Positions 16,782 through 27,000 are shown, counted from the first letter of the stretch. The stretch is DNA of 37,385 nucleotides from Candidatus Sysuiplasma acidicola (GCA_019721035.1 JAHEAA010000019.1:1-37385), one strand, 5' to 3'. Numbers and translations: made by a program. The notes: generated by a model from the sequence alone, not told the origin.

Positions 16782-17879
16782 TCAGCGTACTCTGAATTTT
16801 TCCATTTTTTCCCAGTCGAATAATACGCCATGCCCGGGATCTCCTGGCGGAAAAGCAATTCCCCCGCTGATGGAAAACTGCTTCTTCAGCAGGCCGGAAT
16901 CCCTGAGATTCGATCCTGGAAGATGTTCCAGGAAAAGGGCACTATCGCTTGCGCAGAGGGTGTGTATGGCAATTTCTTCGCAAAAGTGAGGTGCAACCTG
17001 TATATTCATTGATGCGGCAAGGCCCGCGAGCCTCATCCATTCTGTTACACCTCCGGCCCTGATGACGTCTATCTGCGACACATCGGCACATTTTTTCTTC
17101 AGAAATTCCTCCATTTCATATCTGTTGTAAAGACTCTCTCCGCCCGCAATCATTAAATCAAGCCGGTCGCTGAGAAACGCATAACCGTCCAGCAGGTCGG
17201 ATTCAATGGGTTCCTCCAGCCAGTAGACACCCATCTTCTGCAGTTCCTTCCCGTGCGACAGTGCTTCCTTCAGCGTCCACTTTCTGTTCGCATCCACCAT
17301 TAGAAGAGCGTCTGGTCCGATGACAGATCTCACCGCTTCAAGGCGCTTCAGATCCTCCCTGAAATCCTCTCTTCCCACCTTCACCTTAAACGAACCGTAC
17401 CCCTCCTTTCTGTAGTTGTCTATATCGCGGCACAGTTCCTCAGTCGTCATATTGAGGTCAATGGCACTCCTGTACGTTCTGATGCTTGCTTCCTCCCCGC
17501 CGCCGAGGAACCGGAATAGCGGCAGTCCTCTTTCCCTGGATAGCGCATCGTAGAACGAGATATCAAGCGCCGCATATGCCAGCCTTCCCAAACCTTCCAG
17601 TCCAAAAGCATAGGTGTAGTCCCACACCTTCTTCCTCAGCATCTTAGGAGATGTGATTTCATCCCGTATTACGGCCGGGGCAAGATAATCGTTAATCAGA
17701 TGGAGTATGGCGGTTCCGCCCGATCCCTGCGTATACGTCCATCCGACACCCTCGATACCGTTGTCGAAAACAATTCTTGTTGTAATGTACTCATATTCCC
17801 TGAAAACATGAGTCGCATTCTGCTGAACGTTACGACTCGGTATCCTGTAGAGGGACGCAGAAATGTCTTTTGCATGCAT
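16782..17879 (-). CDS. Enolase-superfamily enzyme (mandelate racemase/acid-sugar dehydratase group)
   Basis: A 365-residue member of the mandelate racemase/muconate lactonizing family, with the capping domain first and the barrel after. Readable active-site elements are the K-x-K motif (SFKVKVG); three metal ligands in LLMVDANRKW, YWLEEPIES and IAGGES; and an Asp-His pair in QIDVIRAGGVTEW and VAPHF. The His base places it nearer the mandelate racemase/sugar-acid dehydratase subgroup than the muconate or dipeptide-epimerase subgroups. The open frame runs 136 codons further upstream, but that part has no family resemblance. The ATG at 17879 has a TATA box about 24 nt upstream, so a leaderless start there is preferred. 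Substrate not determinable. Confidence 0.9.
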   Translation of the reverse strand: MHAKDISASLYRIPSRNVQQNATHVFREYEYITTRIVFDNGIEGVGWTYTQGSGGTAILHLINDYLAPAVIRDEITSPKMLRKKVWDYTYAFGLEGLGRLAYAALDISFYDALSRERGLPLFRFLGGGEEASIRTYRSAIDLNMTTEELCRDIDNYRKEGYGSFKVKVGREDFREDLKRLEAVRSVIGPDALLMVDANRKWTLKEALSHGKELQKMGVYWLEEPIESDLLDGYAFLSDRLDLMIAGGESLYNRYEMEEFLKKKCADVSQIDVIRAGGVTEWMRLAGLAASMNIQVAPHFCEEIAIHTLCASDSALFLEHLPGSNLRDSGLLKKQFSISGGIAFPPGDPGHGVLFDWEKMEKFRVR

Positions 17880-17898
17880 AATTATACAATCTGGCGAA

Positions 17899-17906
17899 GA
17901 TAAATA
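17899..17906 (-). promoter_or_regulatory. TATA box of the enolase-superfamily gene
   Basis: TATTTATC on the minus strand, about 24 nt before the ATG at 17879. It supports a leaderless start at that ATG over the longer upstream reading. Confidence 0.5.
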
Positions 17907-18286
17907 CCATTTACGAATAAGGCGGCTCATCGATGGTAGTGGGCGCCTGTGCAGGTGAAAACGATCAGGTGCTGTTCCCGCGTCATTGGCTCCGGGCCAC
18001 GTGCGAACGCATGGCCGTCCGTTGAGAGACGACTTCAATATGCTTAGGAACGCCTTCGATGCGCGCACCTGTTCTGTCGGCACTCGATATGTACCGCCTT
18101 TCCATGCTGCCGAAAGTGTGATGAGAATGCGTGGAGTGGAATGTGTCGATTCCATGCCACATCTGCCGGAAAGATTCACGCCCGGCTCTGAGCGTGCCGC
18201 CACTGAGTTCATAGGCCAACCGTCTCCAATCGGTTTTGACGGCAAACGCACAGGCCCTAGGGCGGGCGCGCAACAGAAAAACGGCA
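17907..18286. other. Intergenic stretch, nothing recognised
   Basis: Between the enolase-family promoter and the end of livF. Several overlapping reading frames cross it on both strands, but none has family resemblance or promoter support. Confidence 0.35.
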
Positions 18287-19003
18287 TTACAATCTGAAGA
18301 ACGTTTTCGATATTGTCTCGTTCATAAGCGCTTCGTCTCTTCTGCCAAGGAAACTGATGTTGCCCATTTCCATCAGCACTACCCTGTCGGCGAGTTCAGA
18401 AAAACCCGCATTCTGTTCGGCGAGCAGGATTGTCCTGCCTGAAGCTTTTATGAGCTTTATGGACTCAATAATTTTTTTCACGAAAGCAGGCGAAAGTCCA
18501 AGAGACGGTTCATCCAGGAGCAGGAATTGTGAATCTGATGCGACGACCATGGCGAAGGAGAGAAATTTTCTCTGGCCGCCAGAAAGGGATGCCGCCTTCT
18601 TTCTTTCGAATGGTTTGAGATCGCCGAAAATATCGAATGCCTCCCTTATCCTGTTCCGTGCATCGGCCGGCCTCATCCTGTGGGACGCAACCTCCAGATT
18701 TTCCCTTACGGTCAGCGTGGGTATGATGCTCTGTTCTCCTATGAAAATAAGTCCTCTGGACGTTCTTGTATGTGGGGGAAGATCGGTTATGTCTTCGCCA
18801 TTCAGCATTATCTTCCCTGACATGGGTCTTATGAGCCCTATTATTGTTTTGAGAAGAGTCGTTTTTCCCGCGCCATTGAGCGAAAGAAGAAGAAGTGTTT
18901 CTTTGTCCTCCACTGTAAGATTGATGCCGTGGATAATTTCAAGATCGCCGTAGCCTGCCCTTAATTCCTTTATTTCAAGCGTAATTTTCACCCAGATATA
19001 CAT
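18287..19003 (-). CDS. livF: Branched-chain amino acid-type ABC importer, ATPase LivF
   Basis: A 238-residue ATPase of the LivF group, powering import with LivG at the cytoplasmic face. Signature LSGGQ (AASLSGGQRKF) and Walker B (FLLLDEPSLGLSP) are intact. The H-loop reads LLAEQNA, with Glu at the His position as is usual in LivF proteins. The Walker A region reads LLSLNGAGKTT: the first Gly of the P-loop is replaced by Ser, unlike the usual G-R-N-G-A-G-K-T. The ATG at 19003 is preceded at 5 nt by GAGGT inside the end of livG. The genes overlap by 29 nt, indicating translational coupling. It is the last gene of the livHMGF operon. Confidence 0.92.
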   Translation of the reverse strand: MYIWVKITLEIKELRAGYGDLEIIHGINLTVEDKETLLLLSLNGAGKTTLLKTIIGLIRPMSGKIMLNGEDITDLPPHTRTSRGLIFIGEQSIIPTLTVRENLEVASHRMRPADARNRIREAFDIFGDLKPFERKKAASLSGGQRKFLSFAMVVASDSQFLLLDEPSLGLSPAFVKKIIESIKLIKASGRTILLAEQNAGFSELADRVVLMEMGNISFLGRRDEALMNETISKTFFRL

Positions 19004-19691
19004 TCAGGACCTCGGGATTTTTCACCACGCTCGCATAGTCTCCCTGCGCTATGATTCTTCCATCGCTGAAGGCTGTTACAATCCCTCCAAGTTTACTGAC
19101 GAGGCTCATTATGTGTCCGATGTATATTACCGACACACCCCTGTCATTAATCTTCCTCACAAGATCTGCCACATTATCCAGCTCCGATTTTGAAAGGCCT
19201 GCTCCAAGCTCATCGATGAAAAGGTAGCGAGGGCTGCCTGCAAGGGCACGTGCGAGGTCGAGCAGCTTCATCTGAGAGCTTGTGAGTTCCCGTGCACGTT
19301 TGTATTTTTTATCGTAAAGGCCGACGAGTTCCAGCATCTGGTCAGACAATTCCATTGACTCTTTTTTCCCCATGCCTGAGCCGAAATAAGCGCCAACAAG
19401 CACGTTCTCAAAAACGGTGAGATCTGCGAATGGTTTCGGTATCTGAAACGTACGGTTTACGCCCAGCCTCGCTCTCTTGTAAGGCTGTTTTCCTGAAATC
19501 TCACTGCTGTCGAGTGTGATGGAGCCCTTATCTGCAGTGTATACTCCTGTCATGATGTTGACAAAGGTGGTCTTTCCCGCGCCGTTGGGGCCGATGATGA
19601 CATGCTTTTCCTTCTCTCCGAACTGCATGCTCACATCGTCCAGGACCTTCATTTCACCGAATGATTTGCAAACATTGGACGCAACCAGCAT
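18975..19691 (-). CDS. livG: Branched-chain amino acid-type ABC importer, ATPase LivG
   Basis: A 238-residue ATPase of the LivG group. Walker A (IIGPNGAGKTT), the family motif GVNRTFQIPKPFADLTVFENV with the Q-loop, Walker B (YLFIDELGAGLS) and the H-loop His (YIGHIMSLV) are present. Two positions are unusual: the signature is LTSSQ instead of LSxGQ, and the Pro after the catalytic Glu is Leu. Because signature and Walker A come from opposite subunits, the altered LivG signature would pair with the altered LivF Walker A, leaving the other site canonical. The gene follows livM by 1 nt and overlaps livF. Confidence 0.92.
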   Translation of the reverse strand: MLVASNVCKSFGEMKVLDDVSMQFGEKEKHVIIGPNGAGKTTFVNIMTGVYTADKGSITLDSSEISGKQPYKRARLGVNRTFQIPKPFADLTVFENVLVGAYFGSGMGKKESMELSDQMLELVGLYDKKYKRARELTSSQMKLLDLARALAGSPRYLFIDELGAGLSKSELDNVADLVRKINDRGVSVIYIGHIMSLVSKLGGIVTAFSDGRIIAQGDYASVVKNPEVLNVYLGENYA

Positions 19692-19692
19692 G

Positions 19693-20625
19693 TTATATCA
19701 CCTCTACTCCCGACCGTTTCCTGATTATGTCTATCAGGCCGTTCGGGATGAACAGAACGGTGAGCACAATGAGAATTCCAAAGGCTGCCTGAAAGTACAG
19801 CGGATAGCTGAGGCCTATGAAGTAATAGAGGGAAAACAGAATTACCGTGCCCAGGACAGGTCCTGTGATTGTGCCCCGTCCACCCACTATTACGAAAACC
19901 AGTGCAAAGAGCGTGAAGGTTATGTCGAACACCGCCTGAGGATAGAAGAAAGAAATGTACCAGCCATAGAGGGAGCCCGCTACACCCGCGAAAGCTGCAG
20001 TTATCCACCAGGCAATATTGCGGTCAAGAGAGACGTTGACGCCGGATGCAGAAGCGCTGAGCACATCATTCTTAATGGCCTGAAGGGAGAGGCCGAGCTT
20101 GCTTCGCTTGATCCGGTAGCTGACGAGTAACGCGAGCACGAGCACAGCAACGGCAATGTAATACGTCTCGTCAGGCGAGTAAACCTGCGGAAGCGATAAA
20201 CCAAGCGGGCCTCCAGTATAGTGCGCGACGGCAGGTGTGGAATTGGACATGAAATAGTATACGGCTTCAAAGGCCCCGAGCGTTCCAATGGAGAAAAAAA
20301 CGCCACGCAGCCGGAAGAGCGGAAGGAACACAAGACTCAGCAGAACCGACAGGCCCGGACCAATGAGCAGAGAAATGGGAATGCCGTAGCCGAACTTCAC
20401 CCCCATGCCGAAACCGTATGCGCCCATGGCAAAAAAGACCGCAAAACCGAACGGCAGGTATCCGGTATAGCCATAAATTATATTCAGCGAGGATGCTAAT
20501 ATCAGATATATCACGAGTGTCATGAAAAACGCCTGATTGACATAAACCAGCGGCCCTGCAATCGCCAGCGCTACAATGAAAACAATCGTTCCGAGCAGCA
20601 TCAGGAATTTTTGATCAAGCTTCAC
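19693..20625 (-). CDS. livM: Branched-chain amino acid-type ABC importer, permease LivM
   Basis: A 310-residue membrane permease of the LivM group (PF02653) with eight or more hydrophobic segments. The family block ASSLNIIYGYTGYLPFGFAVFFAMGAY lies near residues 42-68. The cytoplasmic coupling region (LGLSLQAIKNDVLSASASGVNV) matches the usual 'G-R-A-L-R-A-I-R-E-N-E-x-A-A-x-x-x-G' region in position, followed by GGRGTITGPVLGTVI, a hallmark near the C-terminus. It overlaps livH by 11 nt and precedes livG by 1 nt, so it belongs to one tightly packed operon. Confidence 0.92.
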   Translation of the reverse strand: MKLDQKFLMLLGTIVFIVALAIAGPLVYVNQAFFMTLVIYLILASSLNIIYGYTGYLPFGFAVFFAMGAYGFGMGVKFGYGIPISLLIGPGLSVLLSLVFLPLFRLRGVFFSIGTLGAFEAVYYFMSNSTPAVAHYTGGPLGLSLPQVYSPDETYYIAVAVLVLALLVSYRIKRSKLGLSLQAIKNDVLSASASGVNVSLDRNIAWWITAAFAGVAGSLYGWYISFFYPQAVFDITFTLFALVFVIVGGRGTITGPVLGTVILFSLYYFIGLSYPLYFQAAFGILIVLTVLFIPNGLIDIIRKRSGVEVI

Positions 20626-21499
20626 GGAGAGATCTCCCGAAAATTCCCTGCGGTCTTATTACCATGACGACAACAAGGAAAGTGAACACTATGACAAAGC
20701 TCCAGGACGCGGCATAGACATCACTTATGCTTATGATCACGCCGTAGAGAAGGCCTCCCAGTATGGCACCCAGCGGGTTTCCGAGAGCGCCTATTATGAT
20801 TATTGTGAATGCAATGATGGTTATCAGTGCTCCCTCGTAAGGGACAATGGCGCCGAAAACCCAGGGGGACATGATGCCCGCGATACCTGTTATGGCAACA
20901 CTGATGGAAAATGCCAGCAGCGCAATCCGCTTGCTGTTGATTCCAAGGGACTCGGTTATGTCTTCGCTGTACATAACGGCCCTCGTGATCTTTCCAATCC
21001 TTGTGACATACAGGTAAAAGAACGTGAGGGCAGAAATGGCGACGGAAATGATGGCGATTACTATGAAGTTAGTGGATGTTGAAAAACCGAAAATGTCTAC
21101 ATGTTTTGAATTCAGTGTGATCAGCGGCAGTGATCTGGGCGTAGTGCCGTAGGCAATTGAAATAATTGCCTCTATACTCATTGAAATGCCGAAGAATGCA
21201 ATCAGCGAATTGATTTCCCTGTCATCAGATCTGTTGACCCGGGGAATCAGAACGGTGTAAAGGGCATATCCTCCGACAAAGAATGCGGGGGCAACGATGA
21301 GGAACGACATCCAGAGCGGGACATGGTACAACCGCAGCAGGAAAAATGCAAGCAGTCCGCCGAGCATTATGAAATCGCCATGTGCGAGGTTTACTATTTT
21401 CATCGTTCCAAAAACAATGTTTAGCCCGAGAGCCATAAATCCGTAAAATGAGCCCAATAATAATCCTATTACAATGGCAAATAGGAGTAAGGAGATCAC
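20615..21499 (-). CDS. livH: Branched-chain amino acid-type ABC importer, permease LivH
   Basis: A 294-residue membrane permease of the LivH group. The signature ALGLNIVFGTMKIVNLAHGDFIMLGG (about residues 23-48) is canonical. The coupling region reads RIGKITRAVMYSEDITESLGIN, and the C-terminal GALGNPLGAILGGLLYGVI is also typical. The start is GTG with no ribosome binding site. A TATA-like GATTAAAGTA lies about 26 nt upstream, so livHMGF probably has its own leaderless promoter in addition to any readthrough from livK. Confidence 0.92.
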   Translation of the reverse strand: MISLLLFAIVIGLLLGSFYGFMALGLNIVFGTMKIVNLAHGDFIMLGGLLAFFLLRLYHVPLWMSFLIVAPAFFVGGYALYTVLIPRVNRSDDREINSLIAFFGISMSIEAIISIAYGTTPRSLPLITLNSKHVDIFGFSTSTNFIVIAIISVAISALTFFYLYVTRIGKITRAVMYSEDITESLGINSKRIALLAFSISVAITGIAGIMSPWVFGAIVPYEGALITIIAFTIIIIGALGNPLGAILGGLLYGVIISISDVYAASWSFVIVFTFLVVVMVIRPQGIFGRSLREA

Positions 21500-21520
21500 G
21501 TTGACCGATCCTGTTCATGA

Positions 21521-21530
21521 TACTTTAATC
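21521..21530 (-). promoter_or_regulatory. TATA-like element of livHMGF
   Basis: GATTAAAGTA on the minus strand, centred about 26 nt before the GTG start of livH. It lies in the 224-nt gap that separates livK from the other transporter genes. Confidence 0.4.
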
Positions 21531-21723
21531 TTTGTCGGATTTTATTTTCCGCTTTCCAACATCTGGATTTATCGGTCGAAATAATTTCATTATGCCTGAT
21601 ATAAATTGCTCTCGAGCTCTAAACAACAGTGCGCTATTTTGACGAATTTCATGCGTTGAAGGACAGGCTGGTCACAGCGGAAGCGTTGAAAGTAAAAGTG
21701 AAAATGGTTTGGGTTGAAAATCA

Positions 21724-23049
21724 TCATGGTGCAGGATAAATCGCAGTTCCGGTTGCCATTGAAGCAGGATAAACGAGCCTTACGCTGAATGTTCCTCCGG
21801 TGCCTGGAATAATCTGCGCTATTGGCGGTGTTTCACCAATCTGTGCGCCGGTCGTGGTATTGATTGTGAATGTGCCCATCAGCGTATCCAGTTTTCCTGA
21901 GAAAGTGTTCATCGCAGCCCTAAGACTGGGCGTGGTCATGCTCGTGGATGTTTCGAGTGCCTTTTGAAGTATCAGTCCTGCATTGTATCCCGCAAGGCTC
22001 AGGAAGTTGACCGGGATCGACGGATAGGTGCTGTTCCACTCGGTCTCGAAAGCGGACTGAGTGAGACCATAATTTACGTTCTGGTAAGCGAATTCAGGCG
22101 GGAAGCTGAATGTGTAGGTATAGCTCATGTTTGCCCCTACCGAACTCACAAAGTCCGAAAACAGCTGGCCCGGGAATACTGTAAATGTATAGTTAAAGTG
22201 ATAGCCACCTGATGCAATCCCGTTCAGGAAAGGTATGTCGTTGGTCGGAAATCCATACTCGACGACGGCCTGTGGATGGGTTGCCTCAATGGCAGCAAGT
22301 TGCGAAGAAAACGATGTTGTACTTGTAGGGTAACCCTGATCATATACAGGGGTAACGCCGTGTGCGGTCAGAACAGAGACCAGGGCAGTGGCAAGGGGTT
22401 GAGTGAAATCGTTTTCGGCATAGAGTACGGCCACCTTTGTTATATTCATTGAGAGCAGGTCGTATGGTGCGTTGTACATATATGAAGGCGTGAACGGTAT
22501 CGATGTCAGAACGACATACGGGTTCGGGCTCGATGCATTGAAGAAATTGGCAGATGAACCGGTAACATCTATTAGCAACACCTTGTGCGCAAGTGCAACC
22601 GAAACCGCCGGAGCTGTCAGAACTGAGCCGAAATCGGCGACTAGCACATTGACATGGTCTGATGTTATGAGCTGGTCGTAATAAGTTGTGGCCTGCGAAG
22701 CACTGCTGGCATCATCGTAGCTGTATATCTTTATCGGCAGTTTCTTTCCATATTGCGGTACCAGAATGCCGCCGTTTTTATTGACGAGGTGGGCCCAGAG
22801 CGAAAAGCCGTCAAACTCAGAAATAGAAGAGGTTGCAAAACTGCCTGTGCTTGCGTAAAGTATTCCTACCTTGATATCTGAAGGCACGGCTGATGTTTTT
22901 GCCGATGGCCTGGTAATTTCGTAGCCTACAACGGCTCCGATGATAATGATGATGATCACAACGGCGACTATGGCAACAAGGGAATTACTTCTCTTTTTGC
23001 CGCCGGTCGTAGGCACAGACTTATCTCCTGAAACTCCCCCTGCAGTCAT
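21724..23049 (-). CDS. livK: Substrate-binding protein of the Liv-type importer
   Basis: A 441-residue periplasmic-binding-protein-fold receptor (Leu/Ile/Val-binding type, PF13458-like). A basic N-terminus and one hydrophobic helix (about residues 23-45, rich in Ile and Val) anchor it to the outside of the membrane; no lipobox Cys is seen. The receptor begins at DIKVGILYASTGSFATSS and contains LWAHLVNKNGGI, typical of the family start (I-x-x-x-N-x-x-G-G-I). The ligand could be amino acids, short amides or peptides. The start is ATG with a TATA box about 27 nt upstream. It lies first in the liv locus, separated by 224 nt from livH. Confidence 0.92.
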   Translation of the reverse strand: MTAGGVSGDKSVPTTGGKKRSNSLVAIVAVVIIIIIIGAVVGYEITRPSAKTSAVPSDIKVGILYASTGSFATSSISEFDGFSLWAHLVNKNGGILVPQYGKKLPIKIYSYDDASSASQATTYYDQLITSDHVNVLVADFGSVLTAPAVSVALAHKVLLIDVTGSSANFFNASSPNPYVVLTSIPFTPSYMYNAPYDLLSMNITKVAVLYAENDFTQPLATALVSVLTAHGVTPVYDQGYPTSTTSFSSQLAAIEATHPQAVVEYGFPTNDIPFLNGIASGGYHFNYTFTVFPGQLFSDFVSSVGANMSYTYTFSFPPEFAYQNVNYGLTQSAFETEWNSTYPSIPVNFLSLAGYNAGLILQKALETSTSMTTPSLRAAMNTFSGKLDTLMGTFTINTTTGAQIGETPPIAQIIPGTGGTFSVRLVYPASMATGTAIYPAP

Positions 23050-23072
23050 ATTTCGAAAAACGAATTCATGCC

Positions 23073-23080
23073 TAATAAAC
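23073..23080 (-). promoter_or_regulatory. TATA box of livK
   Basis: GTTTATTA on the minus strand, centred about 27 nt from the livK ATG at 23049, consistent with a leaderless transcript. Confidence 0.45.
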
Positions 23081-23089
23081 GTATCGATT

Positions 23090-23420
23090 TACCGAGGAGG
23101 GGGAGGTTCTGAGTGAGTTGAAACCATACCATTGCTTTTCCAACAGATTTCTGTTCATTTTGAGTCTTGGGAGTCGCTTCTTATCTTTTCGGAGTACTCA
23201 GAGAAATGCCACTTCTTGGTAACCGTTCTCTGCGATAGTGGGACATCAGTCCCACCCTATCACTTTACTCAGTAGCACTGGCGTTGCGTCGATAAGTGGG
23301 CAGATTTTGACAGATGAAACCCTTCCGCAGCACATTCAATGTTCACGCATTTGAAACATGGGAGATATTTGCACCATTGTGTCACTTCTGATCAATCTTA
23401 CTCCGCACAACCAGGTAAGA
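23090..23420. other. Intergenic stretch with a strong hairpin
   Basis: No credible gene. An inverted repeat at 23234-23261 (GATAGTGGGAC, 4-nt loop, GTCCCAC then CTATC with a 2-nt bulge) is the main structure. It could be a mobile-element end or a structured RNA, since a transposase scrap follows. Confidence 0.4.
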
Positions 23421-23421
23421 A

Positions 23422-23739
23422 TTGCAGTGCCACCCCCCTGCGAGGATATTCCGGGTAGCGCCGGAGCTCCACTCTATCCCCGGTCAGTACAGAAAGCTGA
23501 AGAGTCACTTGTTTGCTATGGAACTAGTCGGCATTGCGCATGCAAACAACTCCCTCGAGGGTGCTTTCAGAAAGGTTATTCGCAATGACAGGCGCAGATC
23601 GGGCAACATGGCGCAAGGCCGTAATCTTTTGCGAAAGGGCGAACTGCCGCTGCCCTTCCAGATTCGGACTATGATGTATATGTCCGGGCTGTATTCTTCG
23701 GCAGTGACATCCTCTCAGTATTCAGAGCAGGGAGAGTGA
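23422..23739 (+). pseudogene. Probable transposase C-terminal remnant
   Basis: The 105-codon reading frame contains HANNSLEGAFRKVIRNDR followed by RRSGNMAQGRNLLRKGE. This layout (Asn-Asn-x-x-Glu, then Arg-rich and SGN) resembles the end of DDE transposases, where the last catalytic Glu sits in an N-x-x-E context. No upstream catalytic domain is found in any frame, so it would be a decayed fragment. The assignment is by pattern only. Confidence 0.35.
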
Positions 23740-24000
23740 TTTCACTCTGATGAGAAGGTGGCAGTTGCTTGAAACGGCGAGAGAAATGCGCAGGTCAGGC
23801 AGTGCTCCCGAAACAGTTTAAACTTCATAGATGAGCCGATGACAGAATGACAGGCGCCTATACAAGTGCCCAGGTGCATCTATTTTATCGCTGCTTTCGG
23901 TAAGTTTGCATAGTACTCGTAATGGGCGATGCCTTCTGGAACCATCATGGTTTATGCCACGTTACAGAATGGTTCTGGCCGTTATTGCAACCTAGATTAA
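23740..24000. other. Intergenic stretch before the surface protease
   Basis: Nothing recognised apart from the thermopsin promoter at its right end. Confidence 0.35.
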
Positions 24001-24008
24001 TATAAATA
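24001..24008 (+). promoter_or_regulatory. TATA box of the thermopsin-like gene
   Basis: TATAAATA centred 27 nt before the ATG at 24032, with no ribosome binding site: a leaderless promoter with a strong consensus box. Confidence 0.6.
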
Positions 24009-24031
24009 CGCGTATTGGAGATACTGGCGCT

Positions 24032-27000
24032 ATGTCTGGTAAGACTTTTGCTCTTAGTATAGCTGTTGCACTCCTTCTGGTGATCTCCGGCGCGTTTGCT
24101 TTCGCAGTAACCGCCGTTCACCAGTCTGGTGCAAATTCAAACACTACTGAATATTCACAGTTCGGCAGCAGCATTCCAGGTGCTCGTGTGACAGCCGGAT
24201 CGACGGCTGCTTCATTGTTCGGTGCTTCCGGACAGGCAGCAGCATTCGGTGCAGGGCGGTTTCCCAATTCCACTTCCGCAGCTTCCCCGTTTATAAACGC
24301 TGCCAAGAATGCCGGGGTACCGCTTCAGTATGTTTATGTGCCCGCTCCGAAGAAGGCGCCGGTCATTAATGGCAACGTCGTTTTGCCCGGCTATCTACAG
24401 GGACCGGCACCGTTCGGCATAGGCGCATATGGAATAAGGAACGTTTCAGGCACACTCCAACCGTTTATGTATACGACAACAGGATTCAATTCAAGCTTCA
24501 ATGCGACTCAGCTGAATGCTTTTGATGTTAATTCATTTGATCCTAACGGCGTATCGGTACAGCTTAATGCTGTGCTGACAGGAACTACGGTTGAGGGTGT
24601 AACAGGCTACACCTACTGGACTCAGAACGTGATGTTCTATGACAGCTATGCACATCAGTTCGAAATGTTGGACAATATATGGAATTTCAGCTCTCCCGGC
24701 GCAACCATGCCTTCATCCACGATATACAGCCACACTGCGACACAGTTTCCGTACCGGTACGCTTACATCGGAGCCGGACCGGTAATAAATAACGTGAGCA
24801 CGCCGTTTGTTGGGAATCTGTCGATGCAATCCGCCGTGGTCGGCGGAATGAGCACTGTATTTTTCAATTATACAATTACATTCACAAACCACAGTACAGG
24901 TAAAACCCAGACAATAGGCGGCGTCTTTGACGAAGTGCAGTTCAACTCTCTGAACGGTGTACTCGGATATACTGCGCCACTGCCACTTTACAAAGTCGAC
25001 GGTGGGAACGTTACGCCGACTGGCTACATACCATATGATGCAGAGGTTGCCATCATCGGCCCCGGTGGTGGAAGCCAGATTAACATACAGTCAATAAGCG
25101 GAACGCTCAGTCTGGATTACAAGAACGCTGCAGGAAAGATGGTAAACGTCCCGAGCGCCTACGACGTAGGTTCCGAAACAGGCGAAACTTCGACAGGAAT
25201 AGCGGAAGCGTGGCAGCCCTCAGGAGCGGTAACGCTTTCTTCAGGCCCGTCGCTTGTTTACGGCATGTGGAACATTACGCCATTCAGTGGCATGACGCAT
25301 TACACCGGAACAATCAGTCCTGCAAATTCGTTCATGTTCGTGAGTCCAGGCAGTTCGCTTTCTCTAGGGCAGTATGGATATGTGACAACGTCAACTGGCG
25401 GGCAGTACAGCTTCTGGCTGCCCACAGGCACGTACTCGCAGGGAGTGATGTTGAGCTACCACAACCCTGAATACGGCGCACTTTCTGCGTCCGAGAATAT
25501 CGTTCTCACTCTTAACTCATCGATGGGCGTCTACACGCCGCTGTACGCAATGGGCAACGCGGAGGCTGCAAACATATCGCTCTCCGGCAAGGGCACGCTT
25601 GCCAGCCCCTATCTTGCATACAACAACCAGCCTGGTTATATCAGCCCGTTTTTCGGCATGATGAATGATTACGGCTTCCCCGTATTTTCAGGCATACAGA
25701 TAGTGGACACCAGCGCTCATATCGACTTCAACAATTCCCCGTCATTCAGCATAATGTACGAACAGCCACAGACGACTCTATATCTCGGGCTGCTGTACTT
25801 CGTTCCCTCTGTAAACAATCTCGGCTACGTGTTCTACAACACATCCAATCTTTCAGTTTATGGTGCAAAACTCATAACCGGCACGATACCCGCCGACGCT
25901 GCAGCGGGCTTCTACGGTGCAAATATAATGATGTGGAACTCAACGCACGACCTTATTGCCAACTCAACCTTCGTAGGCACTCCTTTCCTGCCAGCCCAGT
26001 TCTCCATTCTCATCTATAATCCAGGCACAACGAACGGCACGAACGTGCTGTTCGGCAACCACTTCTTTGACAGTTCATTCTACCCCGGTAGCATTGGTCT
26101 TGGCATTGCCAGCTCGGGAAACCTGATATTCAACAACTATTTTGCCGACCGCCTTTCCGATGTATACCAGTTCCCGTCCAATCTTTACGCAGGACTGAAC
26201 ACTGGAGCCTTTGTCCTCTACACTGACACATGGAATGTAACACCGGCAGCGGCAAGCACATTCGTTTACCACTTCAACGGATACAACCTTGAGGGCAACA
26301 TCGTTGGCAACTCAACAATGGGAGGAAATTTCTGGAATGTGTATGTACCGGGCGTCAGCACACTGCCGTTCAATGACGGCGGCGCAATATTTGTCGGCGG
26401 AGACCACGCACCAGTGACCTATTCCGGGGCATCATATGCACCATACGTCCCTCTTATTTTCTTCGAGACAGGACTCGAAAGCGGCCAGTCCTGGTCTGTC
26501 AATCTTTCAGGTTATGTCCAGACCACTACATCCGATATGACGATATTCTACGCGCTTCCAAACGCATACTACAATTACACAGTACAGAGCGTACCGGGTT
26601 ACCTCGACTTCTTCTCAAACACCGGTTCCGTATACGTGTCCGGGAGTGGTGCAAATGTTGTAAGTCTGCTATATCTGCCCTATTACACGATAACGGTCAG
26701 GGAAATTGGTCTGCCACAGGGATACAGCTGGGAGGGAGCTATCCTTACTCGCACATTATCCCCCGTCACCAGCAACACGAGCAGCACCAGCGTGACAACA
26801 TTAGAGTGGGTGCCCGGCATTTGGTACCTCGGTGTTTCGCCGGTTGGCAGTTACTACAACTTCCCGGAGTACGACTCCTATTCATACAACATCACCATTG
26901 TTCCGCTCTTCAGCAACATATCTGTGACAATGCGCATGTCCCCGATATACAATAATTTCACGTTCACGCCGGTAAACATTGCGCCCGGCACGCCGTGGAG

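Noticed and set aside
17880-18287. 136-codon N-terminal extension of the enolase-family protein
   Set aside because: Cys/Pro/Arg-rich with no family match, and the TATA box lies inside it, just before the ATG at 17879.
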